This document shows positions 51,779 to 61,829 of a DNA stretch of 64,000 nt, one piece after another. The DNA comes from Paraprevotella clara YIT 11840 (GTDB lineage Bacteria > Bacteroidota > Bacteroidia > Bacteroidales > Bacteroidaceae): the NCBI RefSeq assembly GCF_000233955.1, contig NZ_JH376597.1, positions 186,001 to 250,000 of the forward strand, read 5' to 3'. A model generated the notes under the pieces. That model was not told where the DNA came from. It did not search any database and was given only the letters and a program-made list of their open reading frames with translations. Both the position numbers and the translations under genes were made by a program. The first letter of the stretch is position 1; every line of letters begins with the position of its first letter.

Positions 51779-51916
51779 ATGCAACGCTTTTACGCATTCT
51801 TATTATTGTTCCTAAATGCAGTATTATGGGTTCTTGTCGCGATTATCGGCCCCATATATTTGTTATTGCATGCTCTATACCAAACATGCAAGCGATGCTT
51901 CGTACACCCCGAATAA
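51779..51916 (+). CDS. Small membrane protein, 45 residues, unrecognised
   Basis: An ATG at 51779 opens a 45-codon frame ending in TAA at 51916. The product starts MQRFYAFLLLFLNAVLW and continues with a hydrophobic run to about residue 34, then a short basic, cysteine-containing tail (TCKRCFVHPE). It thus has one membrane helix, possibly two short ones. A near-consensus promoter precedes it at a proper distance, and a strong terminator lies 110 nt downstream. No clear ribosome site is seen, which is common in this phylum. No homologue is known to me. Confidence 0.5.
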   Translation: MQRFYAFLLLFLNAVLWVLVAIIGPIYLLLHALYQTCKRCFVHPE

Positions 51917-52024
51917 ACCCCGGAAGAGACTCGAATCCCTCATTAAAACTTATCTTGGAAAGGGGTAAGTAAGACTTGAAATACCCGGCCTCTCTACTCA
52001 AATAAAAGTATACAAACAAAAGAA

Positions 52025-52060
52025 CTCCCTCCACCAACTTTCAAAAGTTGGTGGAGGGAG
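52025..52060. terminator. Terminator after dnaK (bidirectional)
   Basis: A 17-bp perfect stem (52025-52041 with 52044-52060; core CCCTCCACCAAC) and a 2-nt spacer, U-rich afterwards on the minus strand (UUCUUUUGUUUG). It lies 30 nt after the dnaK stop and also ends the small plus-strand ORF. Confidence 0.88.
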
Positions 52061-52090
52061 CTCACATCTATTAACTAACACCTAATGCAA

Positions 52091-54007
52091 TTACTTCACT
52101 TCCTCAAAATCTGCATCTTGAATACTATCATCAGAAGAAGAGTTTCCGGCGTTGGTATTACTCTGTCCTCCAGCATTCTGCTGTGCACCGGCTCCAGGCT
52201 GTGCACCACCCTGATACATCTGTGCACTGGCTGCCTGCCATGCTGCATTCATTTCGGCAATAGCAGCATCGATGGCGGCAACATCACCCGCCTTGTGAGC
52301 ATCTTTCAATTTCTGCAAAGCTCCTTCGATAGCAGGTTTCTTGTCAGCCGGAATCTTATCACCCAACTCTTTCAACTGGTTCTCTGTCTGGAAAATCATA
52401 GAGTCAGCCTGATTCATCTTGTCTACTCTTTCACGCTCTTTCTTGTCGGCATCTGCATTAGCCTCAGCCTCAGCTTTCATACGGTCGATTTCGTCTTTGC
52501 TCAAACCTGAAGAAGCTTCGATTCGAATAGCCTGTTCCTTACCGGTAGCCTTATCCTTGGCAGACACTTTCAAAATACCATTGGCATCGATGTCGAAAGT
52601 CACCTCAATTTGAGGAACTCCACGACGAGCAGGTGCAATGCCGGTCAAATTAAACTGACCGATAGACTTATTCTGAGCGGCCATCGGACGTTCTCCCTGC
52701 AATACGTGAATAGTCACTTCCGTCTGATTGTCGGCAGCCGTACTAAACACTTCGCTCTTGTTGCACGGAATGGTCGTATTGGCTTCAATCAACTTCGTCA
52801 TTACGCCACCCATCGTCTCAATACCCATAGACAACGGCGTCACATCCAACAATACGATGTCGCCCACTCCGGCTTCCTTATTCAGGATGGCCCCTTGGAT
52901 AGAAGCGCCTACAGCTACGACCTCATCCGGATTTACACCTTTAGACGGAGCTTTGCCGAAGAAATCTTCTACTAACTTCTGGATGGCCGGAATACGACTC
53001 GAACCGCCGACAAGAATCACTTCGTCGATGTCTGAATTACTCAAACCGGCATCCTGCATTGCCTTCTGGCACGGTACCTTACAAGCCTGAATCAAATTAT
53101 CGGCCAACTGCTCGAACTTAGCACGCGTCAAAGTCTTCACCAAGTGCTTGGGCACACCGCCTACAGCCGTGATATAAGGCAAATTGATTTCCGTAGTCGT
53201 AGAAGAAGACAATTCAATCTTGGCCTTCTCGGCAGCTTCTTTCAAACGTTGCAATGCCATCGGGTCTTGCTTCAAATCAACTCCTTCTTCCGACTTGAAG
53301 TCAGCAGCCAGCCAGTCGATAATCACTTGGTCGAAATCATCACCTCCGAGGTGAGTATCACCATTGGTAGAAAGCACCTCGAATACACCGCTACCAAACT
53401 CCAGTATGGAAATATCAAATGTACCACCTCCCAAGTCGAAGACAGCAATCTTCATGTCCTTATTGGACTTATCCACACCGTAAGCCAAAGCCGCAGCCGT
53501 CGGTTCATTCACAATACGTTTCACTTCCAAACCGGCAATCTGTCCGGCCTCTTTCGTCGCCTGACGCTGAGAATCCGAAAAATAAGCCGGCACGGTAATC
53601 ACGGCTTCCGTCACCTCCTGACCCAGATAGTCCTCAGCCGTCTTTTTCATCTTCTGGAGAATCATGGCAGAGATTTCCTGCGGAGTATAGAGACGCCCCT
53701 CAATATCCACACGAGGCGTGTTGTTATCTCCTTTTACTACTGAATAAGGCACACGTGCTATTTCTTTCTGTACCTGATCATAGGTCTCACCCATGAAACG
53801 TTTGATAGAGAAAATGGTATTCTTCGGATTCGTAATCGCCTGACGTTTGGCCGGATCACCCACCAAGCGTTCGCCGTTTTTAAACGCCACGATAGAAGGA
53901 GTCGTACGCTTGCCTTCGTTGTTCGCGATTACTACCGGTTCGTTACCTTCAAATACGGAAACACAAGAGTTTGTAGTTCCCAAGTCAATTCCAATAATCT
54001 TTCCCAT
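52091..54007 (-). CDS. dnaK: Chaperone DnaK (Hsp70)
   Basis: The 638-residue cytoplasmic chaperone has the ATPase-domain signatures [29 protein letters not shown] and [17 protein letters not shown], the substrate-binding domain ([20 protein letters not shown]), and a Gly/Gln/Ala-rich lid end with EEVK at the C terminus. The length is normal. It is transcribed alone here, without grpE or dnaJ next to it, as is usual in Bacteroidetes. No consensus promoter was found in the 244-bp gap to the divergent patatin gene. Confidence 0.97.
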   Translation of the reverse strand: MGKIIGIDLGTTNSCVSVFEGNEPVVIANNEGKRTTPSIVAFKNGERLVGDPAKRQAITNPKNTIFSIKRFMGETYDQVQKEIARVPYSVVKGDNNTPRVDIEGRLYTPQEISAMILQKMKKTAEDYLGQEVTEAVITVPAYFSDSQRQATKEAGQIAGLEVKRIVNEPTAAALAYGVDKSNKDMKIAVFDLGGGTFDISILEFGSGVFEVLSTNGDTHLGGDDFDQVIIDWLAADFKSEEGVDLKQDPMALQRLKEAAEKAKIELSSSTTTEINLPYITAVGGVPKHLVKTLTRAKFEQLADNLIQACKVPCQKAMQDAGLSNSDIDEVILVGGSSRIPAIQKLVEDFFGKAPSKGVNPDEVVAVGASIQGAILNKEAGVGDIVLLDVTPLSMGIETMGGVMTKLIEANTTIPCNKSEVFSTAADNQTEVTIHVLQGERPMAAQNKSIGQFNLTGIAPARRGVPQIEVTFDIDANGILKVSAKDKATGKEQAIRIEASSGLSKDEIDRMKAEAEANADADKKERERVDKMNQADSMIFQTENQLKELGDKIPADKKPAIEGALQKLKDAHKAGDVAAIDAAIAEMNAAWQAASAQMYQGGAQPGAGAQQNAGGQSNTNAGNSSSDDSIQDADFEEVK

Positions 54008-54173
54008 AATATATCTACTTTTTTATTATTAATCTAAATTGAATGTATTTCTTACGTCCGCCTCTTACGGAAGCAGCGCACTGTTATAAAAACAAACCGC
54101 GTGCCAAACCATCTCATGAGACAGAAAAAACAATAAAAAAAGATTTATCGGAATCAAGAGAGAGTTTTTCTGC

Positions 54174-54181
54174 TATCTTTG
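54174..54181 (+). promoter_or_regulatory. -7 box of a candidate promoter for the patatin gene
   Basis: TATCTTTG at 54174-54181 matches TAnnTTTG about 70 nt before the patatin ATG. No TTTG is found at the usual distance upstream, so this is weak. A palindrome-like TGCCAAAATGGCT follows at 54222-54234. Confidence 0.35.
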
Positions 54182-54251
54182 TTCTCGGACAAGCTCATCT
54201 GCGACAGTCAAACCTGAAAACTGCCAAAATGGCTGAAAAAATATAAAATGT

Positions 54252-56297
54252 ATGACGAAAATAGCACGACTTCTATTATTTCTTTGCACCTTATCGGTAT
54301 TCCATATTTCTATGGCACGCCCACGGGTAGCCGTAGTACTAAGCGGAGGCGGTGCAAAAGGTACGGCTCACATCGGGGCACTGAAAGTAATTGAAGAAGC
54401 AGGAGTCCCCATCGACATGATTGTAGGTACGAGCATGGGTAGTATCATCGGCGGGTTATATGCCATAGGATATACGACCGAACAGCTCGACAGTATATTC
54501 ATGGCACAAGACTGGAACACATTGCTTAGCGACAAAGCTTATCGCAACGCGCTTAACCTACAGACCAGAGAACAAAATTCACAATACATCCTCTCCGTCC
54601 CCTTCTTTGAAAAACCGCAAGACTTAATCAGCGGAGGAGTCATTAAAGGAAGAAACATCGGGCGTATGTTATGGCAACTCACCGAAGGGTACCACGATTC
54701 CATTGATTTTCAAAAAATGCCTATCCCGTTTGCCTGTATTTCCCAAGATTTGGTGACGGGCGAAGAGATCGTATTCCGAAACGGCGTACTGCCCATCGCC
54801 ATACGTGCCAGCATGTCCATTCCCGGTGCTTTTGCCCCGATATCCATGAACGGCAAACTACTCATCGACGGTGGTATCATCAACAATTATCCGGTAGATG
54901 TGGCACGGCAAATGGGAGCAGACATTGTCATAGGCGTGGACGTACAGGATCCGATGAAAAATGCAGAAGAACTTCAAAACAATATCTTCGCACAACTCAA
55001 CCAACTCATCGACTTGCAAAGAAAAGACCGTTGGGAACAAAATATCGCGCTTTCGGACGTCTATATCAAGGTCGATGTAAAAGGATACAACACAGCCAGT
55101 TTCAACACAACAGCCATAGACTCCCTGATGGAACGTGGAGCACAGGCCGCCCGCTCACAGATAGACACCTTACGGGCCATAGGCGGTCGTTTCTCTCCCG
55201 ACGATTCCATCGTGAGCCGTCCCACTCCTCCTTTCTTCTATATGCACCGCCCGGGAAATATCGAAGCGCGCTATGCAGGAAGCTTGAAAATCCTGATAGG
55301 CGACGCGCCCAGAAATTCCATCAATCTGGGACTTAGGTTCGACAACGAAGAACTGGCAGCCTTGCTGTTCAACGGACAAATGCAACTCGGGAAAAAAAGG
55401 AATCACCACATCAACCTGACTTTACGTTTAGGAAAGCAAACTTATGGCGACGCGCATTACAATCTCAACTTAGGCAGGGAATGGAACCTTACCACCGGTT
55501 ATCGTTATACTTACAACGATTTTAACATCTATGAGAAAGGAGAAAGGACGTACGGCATCAGCTTCAATCACCATTTCGGAGAGGTCGGATTCACCAAAAG
55601 CTGGAAAAACGTACGTCTCAAGTTGGGAGGTATTTACCAACTCTACAACTACGGTTCCTTCCTCTATCGCTTCGAGGACAGCTCGCCGACAGATATTACC
55701 AAAGAAAGCTACCTGAAGTTCGGCACACAATACGCCGTCAACACATTGGACGATATTTACTTCCCGACAAAAGGAGCTGAATTCGATATGGAATACTACT
55801 ATGCCATACCATTAAACGGAAACAAAGCCTTCCACACAGCCGGAATACACTGGAATGCCGCATTCTCTTTCAACTCGCGCTTCACTTTAATGCCCCGGAT
55901 AGAAGGACGCTATCTGACGACAGAAAACACCGTGGCCGAGATGAATACGCTCGGCGGCCAAGAACGGGGCAAATACTTCAGCCAACAAATACCATTCTAC
56001 GGCATCAATCATTTCGAGATGTCCCATCGTTCTTTGGTCGTGGCGGGAATAGAGGCCCGTCAACGCATCGGAGGAAAGCATTACGTCAGCGGCGTATTCA
56101 ATATCGCCGCCACATCGGACGACTGGATGCATTTTTTCAAAAACAGTTTCAACAATAACGACCTGTTGGGATACCACATCTTCGGTGGAGCCGTAAAATA
56201 TGACCTCCGTACCTTTATAGGCCCTATCGGTATTACGATTTGCTTCAGCGACCGAGCCAAGACCGCCGGATACATAAGGGCGGGATTCAATTTCTGA
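54252..56297 (+). CDS. Patatin-like phospholipase fused to outer membrane beta-barrel
   Basis: The 681 residues have a signal peptide (IARLLLFLCTLSVFHISMA), a patatin domain with the oxyanion loop LSGGGAKGTAHIG, nucleophile Ser61 in GTSMG and catalytic Asp206 in LIDGGIINNYP, then a short linker and a C-terminal barrel (about 340-681: YNLNLGREWNLTTGYRYTYN, ending YIRAGFNF with terminal Phe). This is the type V-like PlpD/BamA-fold class, which displays or releases a phospholipase. It is transcribed alone, divergent from dnaK. The lipid target is unknown. Confidence 0.92.
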   Translation: MTKIARLLLFLCTLSVFHISMARPRVAVVLSGGGAKGTAHIGALKVIEEAGVPIDMIVGTSMGSIIGGLYAIGYTTEQLDSIFMAQDWNTLLSDKAYRNALNLQTREQNSQYILSVPFFEKPQDLISGGVIKGRNIGRMLWQLTEGYHDSIDFQKMPIPFACISQDLVTGEEIVFRNGVLPIAIRASMSIPGAFAPISMNGKLLIDGGIINNYPVDVARQMGADIVIGVDVQDPMKNAEELQNNIFAQLNQLIDLQRKDRWEQNIALSDVYIKVDVKGYNTASFNTTAIDSLMERGAQAARSQIDTLRAIGGRFSPDDSIVSRPTPPFFYMHRPGNIEARYAGSLKILIGDAPRNSINLGLRFDNEELAALLFNGQMQLGKKRNHHINLTLRLGKQTYGDAHYNLNLGREWNLTTGYRYTYNDFNIYEKGERTYGISFNHHFGEVGFTKSWKNVRLKLGGIYQLYNYGSFLYRFEDSSPTDITKESYLKFGTQYAVNTLDDIYFPTKGAEFDMEYYYAIPLNGNKAFHTAGIHWNAAFSFNSRFTLMPRIEGRYLTTENTVAEMNTLGGQERGKYFSQQIPFYGINHFEMSHRSLVVAGIEARQRIGGKHYVSGVFNIAATSDDWMHFFKNSFNNNDLLGYHIFGGAVKYDLRTFIGPIGITICFSDRAKTAGYIRAGFNF

Positions 56298-56326
56298 AAC
56301 CCGCCCTTCAGTCCTTCACAGCTTTT

Positions 56327-58522
56327 TCACTCGGCTTTAAACTCCAAAACTCCGCCTTTCATCAAGTCCCGGATGGCAATGAAAGGCGCATCCAGCTTCT
56401 TTCCGTTAAAAAGAATGACCGGCAGATGCTTATGTTCTTTCAGACCTTCGGCACGAACTGTCAACACTTTGCCATGCGGCAGTTCCACACGGGCCGACGG
56501 GAACCGCGGAATCCCCAACGCATACTCTCCCGACGCCGGAGTCACCGGATAAAAGCCCAACGAACTGAACAGATACCAGGCAGACATCTGTCCGCAGTCG
56601 TCATTTCCCGACAGTCCGTCCGCCCCGTTCCTGTAATGGGTTTCCAGGATTTCCGGAATACGTTCTTGCGCCTTGTCGAAGCGACCGCAATAGTTATATA
56701 AATACACATAATGGTGACCGGGTTCATTGTCATGCCGGTAATGCCCGTTGTCGAACACGTTATCGAGCGCTGCGGCAAAAGACTCATTACCTCCCATTAA
56801 ATCTATCAGCCCCTGCACATCCTGCATGACACAAAATTGATAAGTCCAGTTGGCCCCTTCGGTAAACCCTGAATGCTCCCCGGCCCAACTGCCATCGGCA
56901 TTACGCGCTTGGAAAAGTTTCGTTTTCGGATTATATAAATAGCGGTAATTCTTTGCCCTTCTCATCAAATCTTCATAATCAGCCGTTTTTCCCAAAGCCT
57001 TTGCCATTTGGGCAATGCAATAGTCGCTTAAAGCAAATTCCAACGTGCGGGCCACGGATTCATTCGTCCGGTCATCCGCCACGTAACCGTTCTTCAGGTA
57101 ATAAGACAATCCGCCGCGTGCCTCATATCCGCCGTTCCACCATTCTCTGTCCCCCCAACGGTGGAGACTGTCGTCCGTAGGAGGCACGTAGGCATCCTTA
57201 CGAATCGCTTCATACGCCTTCTCCACGTCATAATCGCGAAAGCCATTGATGTAAGCATCCGCTATTACAGCGTCCGCATGCGTGCCGATCATGATATTCG
57301 TATAGGTAGGATTCGGCCATTTGGGTATCCAGCCGCCCTCTTCGTACATTTGTACCAATGCCGTAACCATATCATCCACCCGTTCGGGCGCCATGATTTG
57401 CAGCCAAGGGTGTTCAGCCCTGAAAGTATCCCACAAAGAATAAGCATTATAGGAAACGCCCTGATGCACCTTATCGTCAAACGGACTGTAATAACGGCCA
57501 TATTCCGAAAACTCCCGAGGATACTGCAAGGTACGGAAAAACGCCGTATAGAATATCGTACGGTCTTCTTCGCTCGCCCCCTCCAAGTCTATCTTGGAAA
57601 GCTTTTCCTCCCATTCCTTTTTCACTTTTTTCGTCACGGATGCAAACGAAGACCTGGCCGGAATCTCTTTAGACAGGTTCACCGCAGCTTGCTCGAAGTC
57701 GATAAAAGAACTGCCGATACGTACATCAACCCACGTCGTCCCCGCAGGAAACTCGACATATCCGCCTACCGAACCACCTTCCGCCTGTACAGACTTTCCG
57801 CTGACCGCCCCGTCGCGCCATGTGCCGTAACCGGCGAAGGCCTGGGAAAACTTCAACACATAATATCCTTTGAATCCCGGTAAGGCCGGCCCCAAATGGG
57901 CATCATGCCTTTCCTTATTATATATATGTACCTCGCGCTTGTCGGGATAAATGCGTATGAAACCTCCTTCGTTTTCCCTCCCGGCCTCCAAATAAAGCAA
58001 GGATTTTTCCCCTTTGGGGTAAGTGATATGAAAGAAAGACGCGCGTGAAGTCGCTGTCATTTCCGTGGTAATCTCCGAACCGCCGTGTTTTCCCGAAGCG
58101 TATGACACCTTATAATAATAAGGTGTAGCCACTTCTTTCCCATGATCCAGACGCACCTGCCTGTCCGTCGCCTTGATTTTCAGTTCTCCACTTTGGGGCA
58201 TCAGAGTCATGAACCCGTAATCTCCCATCCAGATGGCCGGCTGGTGCGTCCCCATAAAACCGATTAAGACCGAATCGCAACGGCGATACATCGTACGGGA
58301 TATACCGTTGAGGCGGGTCGCCGCGCACCACTGCGTCATGGCAAAAGGCGTACCCACGGCCGGAGTCGTCCCCCCGTATTCCGTCTCATGGCTACCATCC
58401 GTACCAATCATCATAGACACTTCGTCCACATGGGATTTAGCTGTTTTTGCGGCTTTGCCCGGCATGACAAAAGGACACGAAGCCACACTCATCAATAAAA
58501 ATAAAGTTCGTAACACTCTCAT
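56327..58522 (-). CDS. GH92 alpha-mannosidase
   Basis: The 731-residue protein has a signal (FLLMSVASCPFVMPGKA) and both GH92 parts: a beta-sandwich N domain (MMIGTDGSHETEYGGTTPAVGTPFAMTQWCA) and an alpha/alpha-barrel with YNAYSLWDTFRAEHPWLQIMAPE, GWIPKWPNPTYTNIMIGTHADAVIADAY and GLSGNDDCGQMSAWYLFSSLGFYPV. GH92 enzymes are calcium-dependent exo-alpha-mannosidases, usually alpha-1,2, acting on N-glycans or yeast mannan. The catalytic acid lies in the NDDCGQ region. A GH125 enzyme elsewhere in the window may act on the same glycans. Confidence 0.94.
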   Translation of the reverse strand: MRVLRTLFLLMSVASCPFVMPGKAAKTAKSHVDEVSMMIGTDGSHETEYGGTTPAVGTPFAMTQWCAATRLNGISRTMYRRCDSVLIGFMGTHQPAIWMGDYGFMTLMPQSGELKIKATDRQVRLDHGKEVATPYYYKVSYASGKHGGSEITTEMTATSRASFFHITYPKGEKSLLYLEAGRENEGGFIRIYPDKREVHIYNKERHDAHLGPALPGFKGYYVLKFSQAFAGYGTWRDGAVSGKSVQAEGGSVGGYVEFPAGTTWVDVRIGSSFIDFEQAAVNLSKEIPARSSFASVTKKVKKEWEEKLSKIDLEGASEEDRTIFYTAFFRTLQYPREFSEYGRYYSPFDDKVHQGVSYNAYSLWDTFRAEHPWLQIMAPERVDDMVTALVQMYEEGGWIPKWPNPTYTNIMIGTHADAVIADAYINGFRDYDVEKAYEAIRKDAYVPPTDDSLHRWGDREWWNGGYEARGGLSYYLKNGYVADDRTNESVARTLEFALSDYCIAQMAKALGKTADYEDLMRRAKNYRYLYNPKTKLFQARNADGSWAGEHSGFTEGANWTYQFCVMQDVQGLIDLMGGNESFAAALDNVFDNGHYRHDNEPGHHYVYLYNYCGRFDKAQERIPEILETHYRNGADGLSGNDDCGQMSAWYLFSSLGFYPVTPASGEYALGIPRFPSARVELPHGKVLTVRAEGLKEHKHLPVILFNGKKLDAPFIAIRDLMKGGVLEFKAE

Positions 58523-58612
58523 GTTATTAAAAATTTGGTTAGGGTTGTCTTACAAATAAACGGAAAAGAACAGCCCTGCGGCCATTCTTTTCGTTTATAA
58601 AAAAGGATATTG

Positions 58613-59653
58613 TCACGGATTGGCATTGGCATCCTGCAAGGCTGCCGCAATCAGTCCTTCCACTTCGTCACAGAGTTCGGGGTTGTCTTTCAACATATTT
58701 TTCACGGCATCCCTTCCTTGTCCAATCTTCGTATCGTTGTAACTGTACCAGGAACCGCTCTTCTTCAGAATACCCAGTTCCGTACCCAAGTCTACGATTT
58801 CGCCGATTTTAGAGATACCTTCTCCAAAGGTGATTTCAAATTCAGCCTTACGGAAAGGAGGCGCCACCTTGTTCTTCACCACTTTCACGCGTACCTGATT
58901 ACCGACCACCTCGTCGCCGTCCTTGATACTCGTCACGCGGCGGATGTCCAGACGCACGCTGGCGTAAAATTTCAAAGCGTTACCACCGGTCGTCGTCTCC
59001 GGATTGCCGAACATCACGCCGATTTTCTCACGCAACTGGTTGATGAAAATACAAGTGGTATTCGTCTTGTTGATTGTGGAGGTCAGTTTACGCAAAGCCT
59101 GACTCATCAAGCGGGCCTGCAAACCGACTTTATTGTCCCCCATATCGCCCTCGATCTCAGCCTTCGGTGTCAAGGCAGCCACGGAGTCTATCACGATAAT
59201 GTCGATAGCCGACGAACGGATCAACTGGTCGGCTATTTCCAATGCCTGCTCCCCGTTGTCCGGTTGGGAAATCCACAAATTGTCCACATCCACGCCCAAC
59301 TTGGCGGCATAAAAACGGTCGAAAGCGTGCTCCGCATCGATAAACGCGGCTATCCCGCCGGCTTTCTGCGCCTCGGCAATGGCATGGATGGCCAAGGTCG
59401 TTTTACCGGAACTCTCCGGACCGTAAATCTCTATAATACGTCCGCGCGGGTATCCCCCCACGCCCAAAGCGGCATTCAACGCGATGGAACCCGTAGGAAT
59501 CACATCCACCTGTTCCACGTGGTCGTCACCCAGTTTCATGATAGAACCCTTTCCGAAGTTCTTCTCTATCTTGTCCATCGCCGCTTGCAGGGCTTTCAGC
59601 TTCTCCGTATTCGGTCCGCCGCCCCCAGTGGTTTCTTCTTCTTTCTTTGCCAT
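58613..59653 (-). CDS. recA: Recombinase RecA
   Basis: RecA catalyses strand exchange and SOS co-protease activity. From the ATG at 59653 (MAKKEEE) it has 346 residues; an in-frame start 18 nt earlier is less likely. It shows Walker A GPESSGKT, the Walker B strand [12 protein letters not shown], the L2 loop [22 protein letters not shown] and a C-terminal helical domain. Its length is normal. The polyamine gene stop lies 80 nt upstream, so the two may be cotranscribed. Confidence 0.97.
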   Translation of the reverse strand: MAKKEEETTGGGGPNTEKLKALQAAMDKIEKNFGKGSIMKLGDDHVEQVDVIPTGSIALNAALGVGGYPRGRIIEIYGPESSGKTTLAIHAIAEAQKAGGIAAFIDAEHAFDRFYAAKLGVDVDNLWISQPDNGEQALEIADQLIRSSAIDIIVIDSVAALTPKAEIEGDMGDNKVGLQARLMSQALRKLTSTINKTNTTCIFINQLREKIGVMFGNPETTTGGNALKFYASVRLDIRRVTSIKDGDEVVGNQVRVKVVKNKVAPPFRKAEFEITFGEGISKIGEIVDLGTELGILKKSGSWYSYNDTKIGQGRDAVKNMLKDNPELCDEVEGLIAAALQDANANP

Positions 59654-59733
59654 AATCTTTTTTATAATCAAATCATCTATGTTTCAGCTCCCGGCAGCAC
59701 CCCGACAAGAGATGCAATCCGGGATATACTGCA

Positions 59734-60927
59734 TTAAAGTTCAAGGTCGCCATTGAACACTTCGTGCCAGGGAAGCCCGTCCTTGTTCAACTCCTCCATG
59801 AACGGATCCGGATCGAACTCTTCCACATTCCACACACCGGGCTTCTTCCAGATGCCTTTCAGGAACATCATGGCTCCTATCATGGCCGGCACGCCCGTCG
59901 TATAGCTGACCCCCTGCATGCCGGTCTCCAGATAAGCGGCATGATGGCTGCAATTATTGTACACGTAATAAGTCAGCTCTTTTCCGTCCTTCACCCCACG
60001 GATACGGCAGCCGATACTGGTCTCGCCTTCGTAGTTTTCACCCAAATCCTGCGGGTTGGGCAACACGGCCTTGAGGAACTGCAACGGAACGATTTTCACT
60101 CCATTGTAATCCACCTCGTCTATGCGTGCCATACCGATATTCTGAATCACGCGCAGATGCGTAAGGTATTCCTGTCCGAAAGTCATCCAGAAGCGGGCAC
60201 GCTTGATGGTCGGGAAGTTCTTCACCAGCGATTCGAGCTCTTCGTGGAACAACAGATAAGAGTCGCGCGGACCGATGTTCGGATACGTCAGGTCCTTATG
60301 GATTTCCATAGGCTTCGTCTCCACCCACTGTCCGTTCTCGTAATAACGTCCGTTCTGAGTAATTTCGCGGATGTTGATTTCCGGATTGAAGTTTGTGGCA
60401 AAAGCCTTATGATGATTTCCCGCATTGCAGTCCACGATGTCCAGGTAATGGATTTCATCGAAATAATGTTTGGCCGCGTATGCCGTATACACACCGGAAA
60501 CGCCCGGGTCGAAACCGCAGCCCAGAATGGCGGTCAGTCCAGCTTCCTCGAAACGTTTCTTGTAGGCCCACTGCCAACTGTATTCAAAATGAGCCACGTC
60601 CTTCGGCTCGTAGTTTGCCGTATCCAGATAATTGCATCCGGTTTGCAGACAAGCTTCCATAATGGTCAAGTCCTGATAAGGCAAGGCCAGATTCATCACC
60701 ATGTCCGGTTTGTAACCGTTCAGCAGTTCCACCAACTCTTCCACATTGTCGGCGTCCACCTGTGCCGTTTGGATAGACGGGTTCCCGATGGCCTTCACGA
60801 TAGCGTCACACTTGGCCTTCGTACGGCTGGCAATCATGATTTCGTCAAACACTTCCGGATGCTGGGCCACTTTGTGCGCTGCTACCGTGGCCACACCGCC
60901 GGCACCGATAATTAAAACTTTTCCCAT
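59734..60927 (-). CDS. Carboxynorspermidine (carboxyspermidine) dehydrogenase-like, saccharopine dehydrogenase family
   Basis: The 397 residues start with the nucleotide-binding KVLIIGAGGVATVAAHKVAQ and contain DPGVSGVYTAYAAKHYFDEI and the C-terminal NNCSHHAAYLETGMQGVSYTTGVPA, as in carboxyspermidine dehydrogenases. This enzyme condenses a diamine with aspartate semialdehyde as part of the alternative spermidine pathway common in gut Bacteroidetes. The decarboxylase partner is not adjacent. A candidate promoter lies at 60968-60997. Confidence 0.88.
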   Translation of the reverse strand: MGKVLIIGAGGVATVAAHKVAQHPEVFDEIMIASRTKAKCDAIVKAIGNPSIQTAQVDADNVEELVELLNGYKPDMVMNLALPYQDLTIMEACLQTGCNYLDTANYEPKDVAHFEYSWQWAYKKRFEEAGLTAILGCGFDPGVSGVYTAYAAKHYFDEIHYLDIVDCNAGNHHKAFATNFNPEINIREITQNGRYYENGQWVETKPMEIHKDLTYPNIGPRDSYLLFHEELESLVKNFPTIKRARFWMTFGQEYLTHLRVIQNIGMARIDEVDYNGVKIVPLQFLKAVLPNPQDLGENYEGETSIGCRIRGVKDGKELTYYVYNNCSHHAAYLETGMQGVSYTTGVPAMIGAMMFLKGIWKKPGVWNVEEFDPDPFMEELNKDGLPWHEVFNGDLEL

Positions 60928-60967
60928 TTTTTTGAATTCGGTATTATAATTAAATATGTATAGGATG

Positions 60968-60997
60968 CAAAGTTAATGACTTTTTCCAAGAAGGAAA
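60968..60997 (-). promoter_or_regulatory. Promoter of the carboxynorspermidine dehydrogenase gene
   Basis: On the minus strand TTTC (60994-60997), 18 nt, TAACTTTG (60968-60975). The -7 box is perfect, the -33 box has one mismatch and the spacer is slightly short. Confidence 0.5.
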
Positions 60998-61035
60998 GAA
61001 AAAGCCTGTTTTTTTGATTTTTATTTGAATTAGAT

Positions 61036-61095
61036 AATTTGCTCACGCTCGGCAGACTCGAACAAGTTCGGTCTGTTCTCGCTTAATCGCAAATT
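61036..61095 (-). repeat. Hairpin repeat element, copy 2, at the 3' end of the 61083 gene
   Basis: AATTTGC (61036-61042) and GCAAATT (61089-61095) form the outer stem, and CGAAC-TT-GTTCG the inner. On the minus strand it corresponds to the element at 13133-13193 over almost its full length, with compensating changes in both stems. It overlaps the last codons and stop of the 61083 gene. Confidence 0.7.
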
Positions 61096-61664
61096 TCGTC
61101 TCCCCTGATGCCCAACGCATTCATCAACGAGTAACCGAGAATTTCCTGACGGAATCCTCTCCCCGCCTGAGGTTCCATGGCCAGCAACGTGATGTCCTTG
61201 CCTTCGGTCCGGCCCAAAATCTCGCGTACTCGAAGACCGTATTTCTCCACGTCCGGCACGATGACCAGTCGTTTGATGCCTTTCTCGTCGGCCAATGCCT
61301 CGAGCGACTGCAAATAGAGGGCGTCTCCGTCCACCAAGTTCTCCACTTGTACGGAACTTAACTTGAATTCTCCCAAATGTCCGTCGCAGAACGCCTTGCC
61401 GTCAAGTTCGGCCTCGAAGTCCGAGGGGGTGAAGTTTTCTAAGGCTTTCCGCCCCTTGCCGTGGATAAACACGACCTGTATGTCGTTCTTTCCCTCTCCG
61501 ACTCCCCCGTCCAAAGCCGCGCAAACCAGCCATTGCGCCAGGTCGGCCTTAGGAATCGGACGGTTCAGCATCCGCTCGAAATTCACGATTAAATTGAATG
61601 CCACGGCATCCACGTAATCCGCATCCACCAGTATGACATTCTCACTCCATTTCGTTTTTTCCAT
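61083..61664 (-). CDS. Conserved Bacteroidales protein of unknown function (DUF6621-like)
   Basis: From the ATG at 61664 the protein has 193 residues and no signal peptide or membrane helix. VILVDADYVDAVAFNLIVNFERMLNRPIPKADLAQWL opens it and IQVVFIHGKGRKAL and KRLVIVPDVEKYGLRVREIL follow, an alternating strand-helix pattern like a NYN/PIN-type fold. I recall this only as a family restricted to Bacteroidales. The longer frame to 61748 begins in the leader. TATCTTTG at 61690-61697 is a probable -7 box; no -33 box is seen. Confidence 0.72.
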   Translation of the reverse strand: MEKTKWSENVILVDADYVDAVAFNLIVNFERMLNRPIPKADLAQWLVCAALDGGVGEGKNDIQVVFIHGKGRKALENFTPSDFEAELDGKAFCDGHLGEFKLSSVQVENLVDGDALYLQSLEALADEKGIKRLVIVPDVEKYGLRVREILGRTEGKDITLLAMEPQAGRGFRQEILGYSLMNALGIRGDEICD

Positions 61665-61754
61665 TTTATGTAGTACTGTTTTCCGTTCACAAAGATACAA
61701 AAAAACAAAAGCAGAGCAGCGCATGAAACGAGAATCTGTCGTCACCAACTGCGT

Positions 61755-61783
61755 CTTTTTGCTTTCAAAATGACAGCAAAAAG
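61755..61783. repeat. Hairpin in the leader region of the 61083 gene
   Basis: CTTTTTGCT (61755-61763) pairs with AGCAAAAAG (61775-61783). It resembles the rmuC terminator region beside repeat copy A in containing TTTTGCT and AGCAAAA arms, and may mark the outer edge of both repeat copies. Confidence 0.45.
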
Positions 61784-61829
61784 GTCATACAGGCCAGTGG
61801 AAAAACCTTTTTCCAGCGTAGTTTCAGAT

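Noticed and set aside
54043-54246. 67-codon frame upstream of the patatin gene
   Set aside because: It is polar and has no motif, and the probable promoter of the patatin gene lies inside it. It is most likely leader DNA.
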